A stretch of DNA of 64,000 bases, taken from VRUE01 sp963729995 (lineage in GTDB: Bacteria > Actinomycetota > Thermoleophilia > Solirubrobacterales > 70-9). The position numbers were made by a program, and so were the translations under genes. Shown here piece by piece: positions 26,001 through 34,121 of this stretch (position 1 is its first letter; every line of letters begins with the position of its first letter). Under the pieces are notes generated by a model. That model ran no database searches. It had not been told where the DNA came from and saw only the letters and a list, made by a program, of their open reading frames with translations. The stretch lies in NCBI GenBank assembly GCA_963729995.1, contig CAVSPF010000003.1:124001-188000 (forward strand), in the 5' to 3' direction.

Positions 26001-26575
26001 GAGACGCTGGTCATGACCGGCAGCGTGCGGCCGGTCTGCGCGAACGCCTCGCGGGCGCCGAAGATCGCCGCCTTGACCTCGAGGATGTCCTGCGCGGTCT
26101 CGATAACGATCAGGTCGGCCCCACCCTCGACCAGACCGCGCGCCTGCTCGGCGAAGACCTCGACCAGCCTGCCGAAGGAGATGTTGCCGAGGGTGGGGTC
26201 GGTCGAGGCCGGCAGGAAGCCGGTCGGGCCGATCGAGCCGGCGACGAAGCGCTCCTCACCCGCCGCCCGGCGGGCGATCTCAGCCGCCTTGACGTTGATC
26301 TCCAGCGTGTGCTCGCCGAGCCCCCACTCTTCGAGCTTCAGCCGCGAGCCCTGGAAGCTGTCGGTCTCGACCACCTCGGCGCCGGCCTCGAGCATCGAGG
26401 CGTGCACGCCCTCGATCACGTCGGGCCGGTTCAGCACCAGCGCCTCGTGGCATTTGCCCTCGAGGCCGCCGTAGTCCTCCCTGGTCAGGTCGAACTGCTC
26501 CAGGGTCGCGCCCATGCCGCCGTCGAAGACGACGACGCGCTCCCGCGTTGCGGCTATGAAGTCACGCTCGGCCAC
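23006..26575 (-). CDS. metH: Cobalamin-dependent methionine synthase
   Basis: 1189-residue MetH, transferring the methyl group of 5-methyltetrahydrofolate to homocysteine via cob(I)alamin. All four modules are present in order: homocysteine domain with zinc Cys in GLNCSTGPE (~225) and VGGCCGTTPEH (~290); pterin domain (~330-610, VGERVNSQGSRRAKELL, DVCVALTERSDE); B12 domain (~640-870) with the base-off His in GDVHDIGKSLV (~730); and reactivation domain (~900-1165, with SWGYPACPDQSEHEKVW and SGGYAVLPEQSTVAIVAHHP). GTG start. No cobalamin riboswitch is seen in the 40 nt upstream. Third gene of a co-oriented run with the aldehyde dehydrogenase and lipoprotein. Confidence 0.97.
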   Translation of the reverse strand: MAERDFIAATRERVVVFDGGMGATLEQFDLTREDYGGLEGKCHEALVLNRPDVIEGVHASMLEAGAEVVETDSFQGSRLKLEEWGLGEHTLEINVKAAEIARRAAGEERFVAGSIGPTGFLPASTDPTLGNISFGRLVEVFAEQARGLVEGGADLIVIETAQDILEVKAAIFGAREAFAQTGRTLPVMTSVSLLPNGGRMLLGTDIQAVLTTLAALEVDVIGLNCSTGPEDMRDAIRFLGERSPLPVHCIPNAGLPLQGPDGETIFPEEPEPLAATLGEFVERYGVGIVGGCCGTTPEHIAAIRERVGGAIPGERPAPGPIEVSSMMTSTPLVQEPRPTLVGERVNSQGSRRAKELLLADDYDGLVQVAEDQVEGGAHVLDVCVALTERSDEAEQMSAVVKRISLTQPAPVQVDSTEPDVIRAALEQIPGRAIVNSINLEAGREKADVVVPLARAHGAALIALTIDEVGMAKTAERKLEIARRLRDIACGEHGLDPEALIFDALTFTLTTGEAEWRPSAVETIEGIRRIKAEIPGVKTSLGVSNVSFGVSPRPRAVLNSVFLHHCVEAGLDLAMVNPNHITPYSEIPDSERELTDDLVFNRREDALERFIAHFESKGEEAEAEAADPTAGMEPEEALHWHILRRRKDGVEEWVDRSVEKIGAVPTLNEVLLPAMKEVGDKFGAGELILPFVLQSAEAMKRAVAQLENYLDRIEGHSKGKVVIATVFGDVHDIGKSLVNTILTNNGYTVVDLGKQVPVDAIIEAAVENDADAIGLSALLVSTSKQMPICVQELHQRGLGFPVLIGGAAINRDFGRRALYPHGKESDDVYEPGVFYCKDAFQGLDTMDALVDSEARRALVERIHAEAKQLREKPEVVDEGPPTTDASVRSATRTDVPVPTPPFWGVREIDVDLDEVFPYLDRHVLFKLHWGGKGVKGEAWRQLVEGTAEEEGFAPRLERMWREQDYLHPRARLGYFPCNASGNELVVFDPEEPERELERLVFPRQPRHDRICLADFFRPLESGERDVVALQGVTAGPEVTELIERLEREGEFAEQLYVHGLGVQSAEGLAEWLHSEVRRQLGIELDQGRRYSWGYPACPDQSEHEKVWRLLGLEQIGMTLSGGYAVLPEQSTVAIVAHHPQAVYFGMKSGFIPKDRAPDELIAGTKRGGEVPPESEPAEGETEPQVEALGG

Positions 26576-26615
26576 CGTGCAAAGAGGCTACCGAGCGGCG
26601 TGCGGGCGACCGGCG

Positions 26616-28121
26616 TCAGCGGCGCAGGCCCAGGCGGCGCCTCAGGTCGCGGGCGTTGAGCGCCTGCATGATGCGGTTGACCAGGCCACGGCGAGCCCTG
26701 GTGTAGGGGTACCAGGTCGGTTCGCGCTTGCCGCCGAAGCGGGTGATCACGACCGACTCGGTGCGGCAGTACTTCTTGATTCCCGGTTCCCCGTGCCGGT
26801 AGCCGATACCCGACTGCTTCCAACCGCCCATCGGCACGTCCATCGCGAAGTAGTTGACGAGCACGTCGTTGACGTTGATCGCGCCGCACTCGACCCGCCG
26901 GGCCACCCGCTCGGCGCGCGACTTCTCGCCGAAGACCGAGCCGGAGAGGCCATAGCGGCTGTCGTTGGCGAGCCGCAGCGCCTCCTCGGCGTCGCGCACC
27001 TTCATCACGCCGACCACCGGGCCGAAGGTCTCCTCGCGCATCACCTTCATCGAGTGGTCGACGTCGACCAGGACCGTCGGCTCGAAGTAGTCGCCGGCGC
27101 CCGGCACGCGCTTGCCGCCGGTCAGCGCCCTGGCGCCGCTTGCCAGCGCCTCGGTGACGTGATCCTCGACGATGCCGATCTGGTTGGGCGAGGTCATCGC
27201 ACCGACCTCCTTGCCGTAGCCGCTGCCGTCGGCGCCCTGGCGCAGCCGGTTCACCGCTGCCGTCAGCTTGGCGACAAACGAGTCGTAGGCGGGCTCCTCG
27301 ACGTAGATCCGCTCGACCGACATGCAGATCTGACCGGAGTTCATCATCCCGCCCCAGGCCGCGGCGTTGGCGGCGCGGTCGAGGTCGGCGTCGGAGAGGA
27401 CGATCATCGGGTCCTTGCCGCCCAGCTCGAGGCTGACCGGGGTCAGCGTCTCGGCGGCGCGCGCCATCACCTTGCGGCCGGTGCGGTCGGAGCCGGTGAA
27501 CTGGATGAAGTCGGCCGCGTCGACCAGGCCGCCGCCGGTCTCGCCGACCCCCTGCACGCAGTCGAGCACGTCGGGGCCGCCGATCTCCTCCTTCCAGGCT
27601 TGCACCACCTCCGCAAGGCCCAGCGGCGTGAACTCCGAGGGCTTGATGACGACCGCGGCGCCCGCCTGCAGGGCCGGGATCGCGTCGCCAAGGGCGAGGA
27701 TCAGCGGGAAGTTCCAGGGGCTGATGATGCCGACCACCGGGTGGGGCCGGTACTGGACCCGCAGCTTTTTGGCGGCGAGCAGCGGCGTGTGGGGGCGGAC
27801 GCTCTCCTCGCCGATGAACCTGGCCGCCCTGGTGCCGTAGAAGTTGATCAGGTCGGCGAGGTAGACGGGCTCGTTGGCAGCGTCGGCGCGGACCTTCCCG
27901 GTCTCCGCCTGCATCGTGTCGAGCACGCGGTCGGTGTTGTCGAGCAGCCAGTCGCGCAGCTTGCCCAGCCAGCGGTAGCGGCCCTCTATCCCAAGCGCCT
28001 CCCAGGCGGGCTGGTTGGCGCGAAGGCGTGCCACGGTCTCGGCCACGTCCTGCGCCGAGTCGATCGGGACCGTGGCAATTACATTTCCCGTCGCCGGGTT
28101 GTGGACTTCGAGGCTTTCCAT
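26616..28121 (-). CDS. NAD(P)-dependent aldehyde dehydrogenase (succinate-semialdehyde type)
   Basis: 501-residue ALDH superfamily enzyme. IISPWNFPLILALGDAIPALQAGAAVVIKPSE is the cofactor region, LELGGKDPMIV carries the general-base Glu and NSGQICMSVERI the catalytic Cys; FGPVVGVMKV and GYRHGEPGIKKY follow. Overall closest to the GabD2/succinate-semialdehyde dehydrogenase-like group, though the substrate cannot be fixed from sequence. C-terminal tail (ALNARDLRRRLGLRR) is Arg-rich. Begins 10 nt after the stop of the upstream lipoprotein gene. Confidence 0.9.
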   Translation of the reverse strand: MESLEVHNPATGNVIATVPIDSAQDVAETVARLRANQPAWEALGIEGRYRWLGKLRDWLLDNTDRVLDTMQAETGKVRADAANEPVYLADLINFYGTRAARFIGEESVRPHTPLLAAKKLRVQYRPHPVVGIISPWNFPLILALGDAIPALQAGAAVVIKPSEFTPLGLAEVVQAWKEEIGGPDVLDCVQGVGETGGGLVDAADFIQFTGSDRTGRKVMARAAETLTPVSLELGGKDPMIVLSDADLDRAANAAAWGGMMNSGQICMSVERIYVEEPAYDSFVAKLTAAVNRLRQGADGSGYGKEVGAMTSPNQIGIVEDHVTEALASGARALTGGKRVPGAGDYFEPTVLVDVDHSMKVMREETFGPVVGVMKVRDAEEALRLANDSRYGLSGSVFGEKSRAERVARRVECGAINVNDVLVNYFAMDVPMGGWKQSGIGYRHGEPGIKKYCRTESVVITRFGGKREPTWYPYTRARRGLVNRIMQALNARDLRRRLGLRR

Positions 28122-28131
28122 TGTCGCGCTG

Positions 28132-28818
28132 CTAGCGAGGGGTGGTCTTCGGCTTGCTCGGAATCGTCACGACTTCGCCGTTGTCGGTGACGATCGTGTT
28201 GGGTGGGACGTTGGAGATCCGCACCGCGAAGGAGCCGCCCGGTTCGACCCCGCCTGCCGTCTCGGCCTTGGCTTTGCCGTCGAGACCGGCGCCGACCTTG
28301 TACAGAAGGGTGAACCCTCCGACTTTCACCGCGTTCAGCTTCCAGATCGCCTCGGTCCTTGCACCCGGCTTCAATGGCCCGAAGTCGAAGGTCTTGCGGC
28401 TGGAGGTTTCCGCCCCGGCTGAGATCGGGGAGCCGGCCAGTTTCGGATAGCGGGCGGAGAGGACCCAGACGGGACGGTCCGGTTGGGCGAGGCCGGGTTC
28501 GGGGTCGTGGATCCCGAAGGGCAGCGAGGAGGTCTGACCGGCCGCCCCGGCGATCGAGATGGTCACGGTCAGCGCCGGGATCGTCCTGCGGCCGCTGTTG
28601 CGGATGCCGAGCCGCAGCAGCGAGGTTTCGCCGAGGCGCTGCTCGGTGGGGAATTCCGCGCTGACGACGCTGACCCTGTAGGTGCCGGCCGGTTCGCCTG
28701 TGTTCGAGGACGCTTCGCCGCCGCAGGCGGCGATCGAGGTGCCCAGCGCTGCGATTGCGGCGGCAGCCGCGGCGACACGAACGCGGGAACGCCGTCGATG
28801 TCTGCAGCTCCCCCTCAA
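28132..28818 (-). CDS. Predicted lipoprotein of unknown function
   Basis: 228 residues. A basic N-terminus (RHRRRSRVR), a hydrophobic stretch (VAAAAAAIAALGTSIAAC) and the lipobox Cys followed by GGEASSN mark a lipoprotein exported by Sec or Tat. The mature part is beta-rich, with RLGIRNSGRRTIPALTVTISI resembling CARDB-like domains. Start could be the TTG at 28818 or a GTG a few codons later. First gene before the aldehyde dehydrogenase and metH. No enzyme motif recognised. Confidence 0.75.
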   Translation of the reverse strand: MRGSCRHRRRSRVRVAAAAAAIAALGTSIAACGGEASSNTGEPAGTYRVSVVSAEFPTEQRLGETSLLRLGIRNSGRRTIPALTVTISIAGAAGQTSSLPFGIHDPEPGLAQPDRPVWVLSARYPKLAGSPISAGAETSSRKTFDFGPLKPGARTEAIWKLNAVKVGGFTLLYKVGAGLDGKAKAETAGGVEPGGSFAVRISNVPPNTIVTDNGEVVTIPSKPKTTPR

Positions 28819-28879
28819 GGCGGCCGGAACATACCACGGGTTTTCGGCGCTCCAGGCTCCTCCGAGCAGCGCCTGGCGG

Positions 28880-28935
28880 CGTTAGCCGGATCTCAACAGT
28901 CGGCTAACGGTCGTCGCTGACCCATCCCATACACT
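28880..28935 (+). promoter_or_regulatory. Operator-like inverted repeat and -10 upstream of yrbE/mkl operon
   Basis: CGTTAGCCG (28880-28888) and CGGCTAACG (28901-28909) form a perfect 9-bp inverted repeat with a 12-nt spacer. A TACACT -10 box follows at 28930-28935, so the repeat sits over the -35 region. The layout fits repressor control of the permease operon that starts at 28990. Confidence 0.6.
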
Positions 28936-28989
28936 CACGTCACTGAGCCGGGGTTGCGTGGATGCGGCCCCGCTTGCTGGAGGAGCAGA

Positions 28990-29799
28990 GTGGAAAGAGC
29001 CGCATCGATAGGCAGGGGCTTCTTGCCCGCCAAGTCCTTCTTCGAGCAGGTCGGGGACATGATGATCCTCACTGCGCGGACCCTCGTCTCCGCGGTCAAG
29101 CCCCCGTATCCCTACGGCGAGGAGTTCATCGGCCAGTTCCTCTTCGCGTTGCGGCTCTGCTGGTTTCCCCTGCTGATCTCGACGGTGGCCATCTGCTTCG
29201 GCGCACCCGGCATGCAGGCCGCCAACGTCCTCTCGCTGTTCGGCGCGCTGGACCGGCTCGGCGGGTTCTTCGTCCTGGCGGCGGTCCGCGAGATCGCCCC
29301 GTTCGTCACGGCCGTGGTGGTTGCGGGGGTCGCCGGCACCGCGATCACCGCCGACCTCGGCGCCCGCAAGATCCGCGAGGAGCTCGACGCGCTTCAGGTC
29401 CTCGGGGTCGACCCGATCAAGAACCTCGTCGTGCCGCGCTTCCTCGCGCTGATGCTGGTCACCGGCCTGCTCGACATCTACGCGCTGGTCTTCGGCATCA
29501 GCGGCGGCATCCTCGCCGAGCTCCTCTACAACCAGCCGCTGGGCGGCTTCTTCGCGACGTTCCTGACCAGTGCCTCGATCCTGGACCTCGCGGGATCGGT
29601 GATCAAGTGCACCCTGTTCGGCGCGATCATCGCCGTCGTCTGCTGCTACAAGGGGATGCGGGCGTCGGGGGGTGCGGCGGGCGTCGGCCGCGCCGTCAAC
29701 CAGGCGGTTGTCATCTCCTTCCTGGGGGTCTTCGCTTTCAACTACGTCTTCACCCAGACGCTGCTCGCCACGAATCCGGAGCTGCAGACGATCCGATGA
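28990..29799 (+). CDS. MlaE/YrbE-type ABC permease (first subunit)
   Basis: 269-residue permease of the MlaE/YrbE family, part of Mce/Mla lipid transporters. Five to six membrane helices and the family signatures REIAPFVTAVVVAGVAGTAITADLGARKIREELDALQVLG and GGAAGVGRAVNQAVV. GTG at 28990 has a strong GGAGGAG ribosome site; an upstream in-frame start is not supported. Followed by a second, diverged MlaE subunit and an ATPase, as in actinobacterial mce loci, but no Mce substrate-binding genes follow. Confidence 0.9.
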   Translation: MERAASIGRGFLPAKSFFEQVGDMMILTARTLVSAVKPPYPYGEEFIGQFLFALRLCWFPLLISTVAICFGAPGMQAANVLSLFGALDRLGGFFVLAAVREIAPFVTAVVVAGVAGTAITADLGARKIREELDALQVLGVDPIKNLVVPRFLALMLVTGLLDIYALVFGISGGILAELLYNQPLGGFFATFLTSASILDLAGSVIKCTLFGAIIAVVCCYKGMRASGGAAGVGRAVNQAVVISFLGVFAFNYVFTQTLLATNPELQTIR

Positions 29800-29812
29800 A
29801 TGGGCGGAGCCG

Positions 29813-30610
29813 ATGAACGCCTGGCTCGAGGTGCCACGCGCGTGGCTGGACTCGTTCGGAGAGATCGCCCGCTTCGGCTCGCGGGTCGCCGGCCTCGTCT
29901 ACTCGGGCCGCGTCCTGCGCTTCTTCGGCGAGGCGCTCCGCCAGGCCGGCATCCTGATCCTCGGCTCGGCGCTGGTCATCTGGGCCACCGTCTTCATCCT
30001 CGGTCTCCAGTGCGGGATCGAGGGCGCCTACCTGCTGCGCGCGCAGGGCGCCCCGGCGTTTGCCGGCCTCTTCACCGCCCTGTGCGACCTGCGCGAGATC
30101 ATGCCCTACGCGTTCGGCTACATGCTGGCGGCGAAGGTGGGGACCGGCATAGTCGCGGAGCTGGGCGCGATGCGCATCGCCGACGAGATCGACGCGCTGG
30201 AGGTGATGGGCGTCCCGCCCGTCACCTTCCTTTGCGCAACCCGCCTGCTCGCCGCCTGGATCGCCTTCCCATTCATGTACCTGGTCGGGATTGCGGTCAT
30301 GTACCTGGCCAGCTACATCGCCGTCGTCCAGCAGATCGGCGACGTCTCCTCGGGCGGCTACCTGCTGATCTTCTGGATGTTCCAGAACCCGCCCGACCTG
30401 ATCTTCAGCCTGACCAAGGGCATGGTGATGGCGACCGCCATCGTGCTGGTCGGCTGCTATTACGGCTACACGGCCTCGGGCGGCCCTGTCGGGGTCGGCA
30501 CCGCGACCGCGAAGTCAATGGTCCTTAACATCATCTTGGTTCATATCATCGGTTTCCTCGGCACCCTGATCTTCTGGGGAGCCAACCCGAGGCTGCCGAT
30601 AGGAGGTTGA
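29813..30610 (+). CDS. MlaE/YrbE-type ABC permease (second subunit)
   Basis: 265-residue paralogue of the preceding gene, forming the heterodimeric permease core. Signatures: LREIMPYAFGYMLAAKVGTGIVAELGAMRIADEIDALEVMG and YTASGGPVGVGTATAKSMVLN. ATG at 29813 behind GGGCGGAG; the frame is open further upstream but that part belongs to the first permease. Stop overlaps the TTG that begins the frame of the ATPase gene. Confidence 0.9.
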   Translation: MNAWLEVPRAWLDSFGEIARFGSRVAGLVYSGRVLRFFGEALRQAGILILGSALVIWATVFILGLQCGIEGAYLLRAQGAPAFAGLFTALCDLREIMPYAFGYMLAAKVGTGIVAELGAMRIADEIDALEVMGVPPVTFLCATRLLAAWIAFPFMYLVGIAVMYLASYIAVVQQIGDVSSGGYLLIFWMFQNPPDLIFSLTKGMVMATAIVLVGCYYGYTASGGPVGVGTATAKSMVLNIILVHIIGFLGTLIFWGANPRLPIGG

Positions 30611-31584
30611 CGACACCCGTGCCGATGGACGATCCGAGCAATATCAGCGACACCGAGCGCGGCGGCGAGCGAGCGAGCGCCACAGGTCGCGCCGCAGCCC
30701 CCGGCCCCGAGGGCCCCTACGTGAGCGAGGACGGCGCGGTGATGGGGCGCGACTTCGTCATCCCCGGCGTCGACCCGTCTGAGAGCGATCCGTACCGCTT
30801 CCACACCGGCCGCAAGCGCGACCACGGCGGCAAGGACGCGATCGAGATCATCGACCTGGTCAAGCAGTTCGGCCGCGCGCGCATCCTCAACGGGCTCAAC
30901 CTCGGCCTTCCGGAAGACCAGATCTCGATCGTGCTGGGCCCGTCGGGGACCGGCAAGAGCGTCCTCGTCAAGCACATCGTCGGCCTGCTCTACCCCGACT
31001 CGGGCGACGTGCTCGTGCACGGCGAATCGATCCCCAACATGACCGACGACGAGCTGTTCGACATCCGCAAAAAGTTCGGCCTTCTCTTCCAGGACGGGGC
31101 GCTGTTCGGCTCGATGAACATCTATGACAACACCGCCTTCCCGCTGCGGCAGCACACCGACAAGAGCGAGGAGGAGATCGGCGAGATAGTCAGCCGTCGG
31201 CTCGGGGAGGTCGGCCTGACGGAGGCGATCTACAAGATGCCGAACGAGCTTTCCGGCGGGATGCGCAAGCGCGCCGGCTTCGCACGCGCGCTGGTGCTCG
31301 AACCGGCGATCGTGATGTTCGACGAGCCGGACTCCGGGCTGGACCCGGTTCGCACGGCGCTGCTCTGCGAGCTGGTCCGCGAGGTCCACGCCGAGCACGG
31401 CGGCTGCTACCTGGTGATCAGCCATGACCTCAACACGGCGCGGCGGGTCTCCGATTTCATCGCGGTCCTGTGGAACGGCAAAATCGTCGAGTCCGGGCCG
31501 AAGGACGAGCTGTTCGAGTCGGAGAACCAGTTCGTCCACCAGTTCCTCAACGCGGACGTCACCGGCCCCCTCTCGATGGATTGA
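30607..31584 (+). CDS. Mkl/MlaF-type ABC transporter ATPase
   Basis: About 325 residues (TTG 30607; GTG 30619 or ATG 30625 are alternatives, all downstream of AGGAGG at 30601). A low-complexity N-terminal extension of ~70 residues precedes the ATPase core: Walker A GPSGTGKSVL, Q-loop LLFQDGALFGSM, signature LSGGMRKRAGFARAL, Walker B IVMFDEPDSGLDPV and switch SHDLNTARRVSDF. Energises the two YrbE permeases for lipid uptake or retrograde transport. Stop overlaps the start of the MMPL gene. Confidence 0.92.
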   Translation: MTTPVPMDDPSNISDTERGGERASATGRAAAPGPEGPYVSEDGAVMGRDFVIPGVDPSESDPYRFHTGRKRDHGGKDAIEIIDLVKQFGRARILNGLNLGLPEDQISIVLGPSGTGKSVLVKHIVGLLYPDSGDVLVHGESIPNMTDDELFDIRKKFGLLFQDGALFGSMNIYDNTAFPLRQHTDKSEEEIGEIVSRRLGEVGLTEAIYKMPNELSGGMRKRAGFARALVLEPAIVMFDEPDSGLDPVRTALLCELVREVHAEHGGCYLVISHDLNTARRVSDFIAVLWNGKIVESGPKDELFESENQFVHQFLNADVTGPLSMD

Positions 31585-34121
31585 GCGCTGTCGCGGCCCG
31601 GGTGGCCGGGCACGCGCGGGCGGTACTCGCCGTCTCGGTTCTCCTCGCTGTGGGAGCGGCGGTGGGGGCGACGCGGTTGCCGATCGATGCCGGGACCGGC
31701 ACGTTGGTCGATCCCGGCACGGCCAGCTACCGGGCCACGCAGCACGTACGGCAGGTGTTCGGCGAAGAACCCGTGGTGGTGCTTGCCGAGGGGAACCTGC
31801 AACGGCTGGTGCTGACCGCGAACCTGGGGCGGTTGCTGCGCTTGGAGGGGTGCCTGTCGGGCAAGGTGCCGGAGGGGGCGAAGCCGATCCCGGGCCCGTG
31901 CGCCGAGCTGGCCCGCCAGAGGCCGGTGAAGTCGCTCATCGGTCCCGCGACCTTCCTCAACGAGGCGGTGATCCAGGTCGATCGTCAGTTGCGCCGCCTG
32001 GCAGCGCGCGTCCCGCCGGACCGGCTCCGCGAATTCCTGCTCGGGATCGCGGCGCGATACGGGATCACCAGCGCCCCAAGCCTCTCCAACCCCGGCTTCC
32101 TCGCGGCGCTGGTGTTCGACCTGCGCGGCGAAAGGGCAACGCCGAAGCCGCGGCTCGCCTACCTGTTCCCCAACGGCCATACGGCGCAGATCGTCGTGCG
32201 GCTCCGCCCCGACCTGAACGAGGCCGAACGCCACCGGGCGCTGGCGCTGATTCGCGCCGCCGTCTATGACCCGACCCCACGCCGGGCCTGCAAGTTCCGG
32301 GGCAAGCCCGAGCCGTGCTTCGCGTTGCAGGGCGGTCGCTACGTCATCTCCGGCGTCCCAGTGGTCGTCGACGGCCTCACCGGAGCGCTGAAGGATGCGC
32401 TGCTCGTGCTCTTCGCCGTTGCCATTGCGGTGATGGCCATCACCCTGACCGTGGTCTTTGCCTCCCGCTTGCGGCTGTTGCCGCTCGGCATCGCGCTCGC
32501 CGCCGCCGCGCTCACCTTCGGCCTGTTCAGGTTGGTTGGGGGCTCTCTGACGATGGCCTCGATCGCCGTGTTGCCGATCCTGATCGGTCTCGCTGTCGAC
32601 TACGCGATCCAGCTCCAGGCACGCTACGACGAGGCGGTTGCCGCGGGGGCGCGGGGGGCGGAGGCGGCGCGGCTGGCTGCGGCGCAAGGCGCCCCGACGA
32701 TCGCCACCGCCTGCCTTGCCACCGGCGCCGGCTTCCTCGCCCTCCAACTCTCGCCAACCCCCATGGTCCGCAGCTTCGGCCTGCTGCTGGTCGCCGGCAT
32801 TGCAATCGCCTTCCTGCTCGCGCTCACCGCCGGCTTCGCCGCTCTAAGCCTGCGAAGGGAGGCGGGGGGGACGGGTGCCCCTCCTGTTGCTGGGTTTTTC
32901 GCCTTGCGCGTCGTCGCTCTCGCCAAGTGGTCTGTGCGAAAAACAGGACGCCGCTGCCAGGAGGGGCATCCGTCCCCCCCGCCCACGCAGCGCCTGCTGG
33001 AGCGCTTCGTCGCGGTGGCGCAGGCATACCCGAAGCGGGTGCTTGGGGTCGCAGTGACCTTCGCCGTTCTGGGCTGGGCGGCGGGGACGCAGGTTGGGAC
33101 GGTTTCCGACATCCGCGCGCTTGCCCCCCAGAGCCTGCCCGCCGTGCGCGACCTCAACCAGCTTCAGAACGCCACCGGCATGTCCGGGGAGCTCGAAGTC
33201 AGCGTCCGCGCACCCGACCTGACCGAACCCGCCACGATGCGCTGGATGGCCGCCTTCAAGCGCAGGGTGCTCAGCTCCAACGGATACTCCGGCCCCAGCC
33301 CAAGCTGTCGCCGAGCCGAGGTCTGTCCCGGCCCGGCCCTCTCGGACTTCGTCACCGCCGGCAGCCCGCTGAGTAGGCGCGACATCCGCGCCACCCTCGC
33401 CGAAGTGCCCGCCTACGACCTGGAAAAGCTCGCGCAGGTCGACCCGAGGACGGGTTTGCCCAGCCATACCGCGCTGCTCAGCTTCGGGATTCGCGCCCAG
33501 TCGCTGCAGGCCCAGCAGGCGCTGATCGACCGGGTGCGCAGCGAGATCGGCCGGCCGGGATCGCCGGCGGGCCCGCCGGCTGGGGTCGAGGTCCAGCTGG
33601 CGGGCCTGCCTGTGATCGCCGCGGCTGCTGCGGCCGACCTCTCCAGCAGCCGCTACTGGCTGGCGCTGGCCGGCCTTTTCGCGGTGGCGCTGGTCCTGCT
33701 TGCCGTCTACCGCTCCTTTGCTCGCGCCCTGGTTCCGCTGGTCCCGATCGTGCTGGCCACCGGCTGGTCGGCGCTGGTCCTCTGGGCGAGCGGCATTCCG
33801 CTCAATCCGATGTCTGCGGCGCTCGGTGCGCTGACGATCGCGATCGCCACAGAGTTCAGCGTCATCCTGGCGGCGCGCTTTCACGAGGAACGGCGCGGTG
33901 GTGGCTCGGTTCGCGAGGCGCTGCGTCGCTCCTACCGCCGTACCGGTGCCGCGGTCCTGGCCTCCGGGGTGACCGCGACAGCGGGATTCGCTGTGCTGAT
34001 CGCCAGCGACGTGAAGATGCTGCGGGACTTCGGCTTCGTCACGGTGATCGACCTCGCGGTTGCGATCCTGGGGGTGATGATCGTGTTGCCGGCGGTGTTG
34101 GTCTGGATGGAGGAGCGGTGA
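31581..34121 (+). CDS. RND/MMPL superfamily exporter with inserted palindromic repeat
   Basis: 846-residue membrane protein with the duplicated RND plan: helix 1 (AVLAVSVLLAVGAAVGA), a large extracytoplasmic loop, five helices including TMASIAVLPILIGLAVDYAIQLQARYDEA, then a second half with helix LGVAVTFAVLGWAAG, loop, and PMSAALGALTIAIATEFSVILAARFHEE. Resembles HpnN/MMPL-type lipid exporters. TTG at 31581 overlaps the ATPase stop (TTGA). The cytoplasmic linker between the halves holds an in-frame 123-bp palindromic element (32861-32983) encoding EAGGTGAPPVAGFFALRVVA and following residues. Overlaps the next gene by 4 nt. Confidence 0.88.
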   Translation: MSAVAARVAGHARAVLAVSVLLAVGAAVGATRLPIDAGTGTLVDPGTASYRATQHVRQVFGEEPVVVLAEGNLQRLVLTANLGRLLRLEGCLSGKVPEGAKPIPGPCAELARQRPVKSLIGPATFLNEAVIQVDRQLRRLAARVPPDRLREFLLGIAARYGITSAPSLSNPGFLAALVFDLRGERATPKPRLAYLFPNGHTAQIVVRLRPDLNEAERHRALALIRAAVYDPTPRRACKFRGKPEPCFALQGGRYVISGVPVVVDGLTGALKDALLVLFAVAIAVMAITLTVVFASRLRLLPLGIALAAAALTFGLFRLVGGSLTMASIAVLPILIGLAVDYAIQLQARYDEAVAAGARGAEAARLAAAQGAPTIATACLATGAGFLALQLSPTPMVRSFGLLLVAGIAIAFLLALTAGFAALSLRREAGGTGAPPVAGFFALRVVALAKWSVRKTGRRCQEGHPSPPPTQRLLERFVAVAQAYPKRVLGVAVTFAVLGWAAGTQVGTVSDIRALAPQSLPAVRDLNQLQNATGMSGELEVSVRAPDLTEPATMRWMAAFKRRVLSSNGYSGPSPSCRRAEVCPGPALSDFVTAGSPLSRRDIRATLAEVPAYDLEKLAQVDPRTGLPSHTALLSFGIRAQSLQAQQALIDRVRSEIGRPGSPAGPPAGVEVQLAGLPVIAAAAAADLSSSRYWLALAGLFAVALVLLAVYRSFARALVPLVPIVLATGWSALVLWASGIPLNPMSAALGALTIAIATEFSVILAARFHEERRGGGSVREALRRSYRRTGAAVLASGVTATAGFAVLIASDVKMLRDFGFVTVIDLAVAILGVMIVLPAVLVWMEER
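32861..32983 (+). repeat. Palindromic element, family B (inside the MMPL gene)
   Basis: 123-bp hairpin, 41 codons. Arms 32861-32886 and 32958-32983 pair over 26 bp with one G-T wobble (32875/32969). The 71-bp core holds an inner perfect stem GTTTTTCGC / GCGAAAAAC separated from the outer stem by unpaired TTGCTGG and AGGACGCCGCTGC. The plan (long GC stem, asymmetric bulge, T5/A5 inner stem, variable loop) is that of family A, and AAAAACAGGACG resembles AAAAAGTACAAGACG, but the sequences differ otherwise. Confidence 0.85.

Noticed and set aside
26576..26615. Cobalamin riboswitch expected before metH
   Set aside because: Only 40 nt separate metH from the upstream gene, with no B12-box sequence; nothing riboswitch-like seen.
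23990..26659. 889-codon open frame opposite metH
   Set aside because: Antisense shadow of a fully recognisable MetH.
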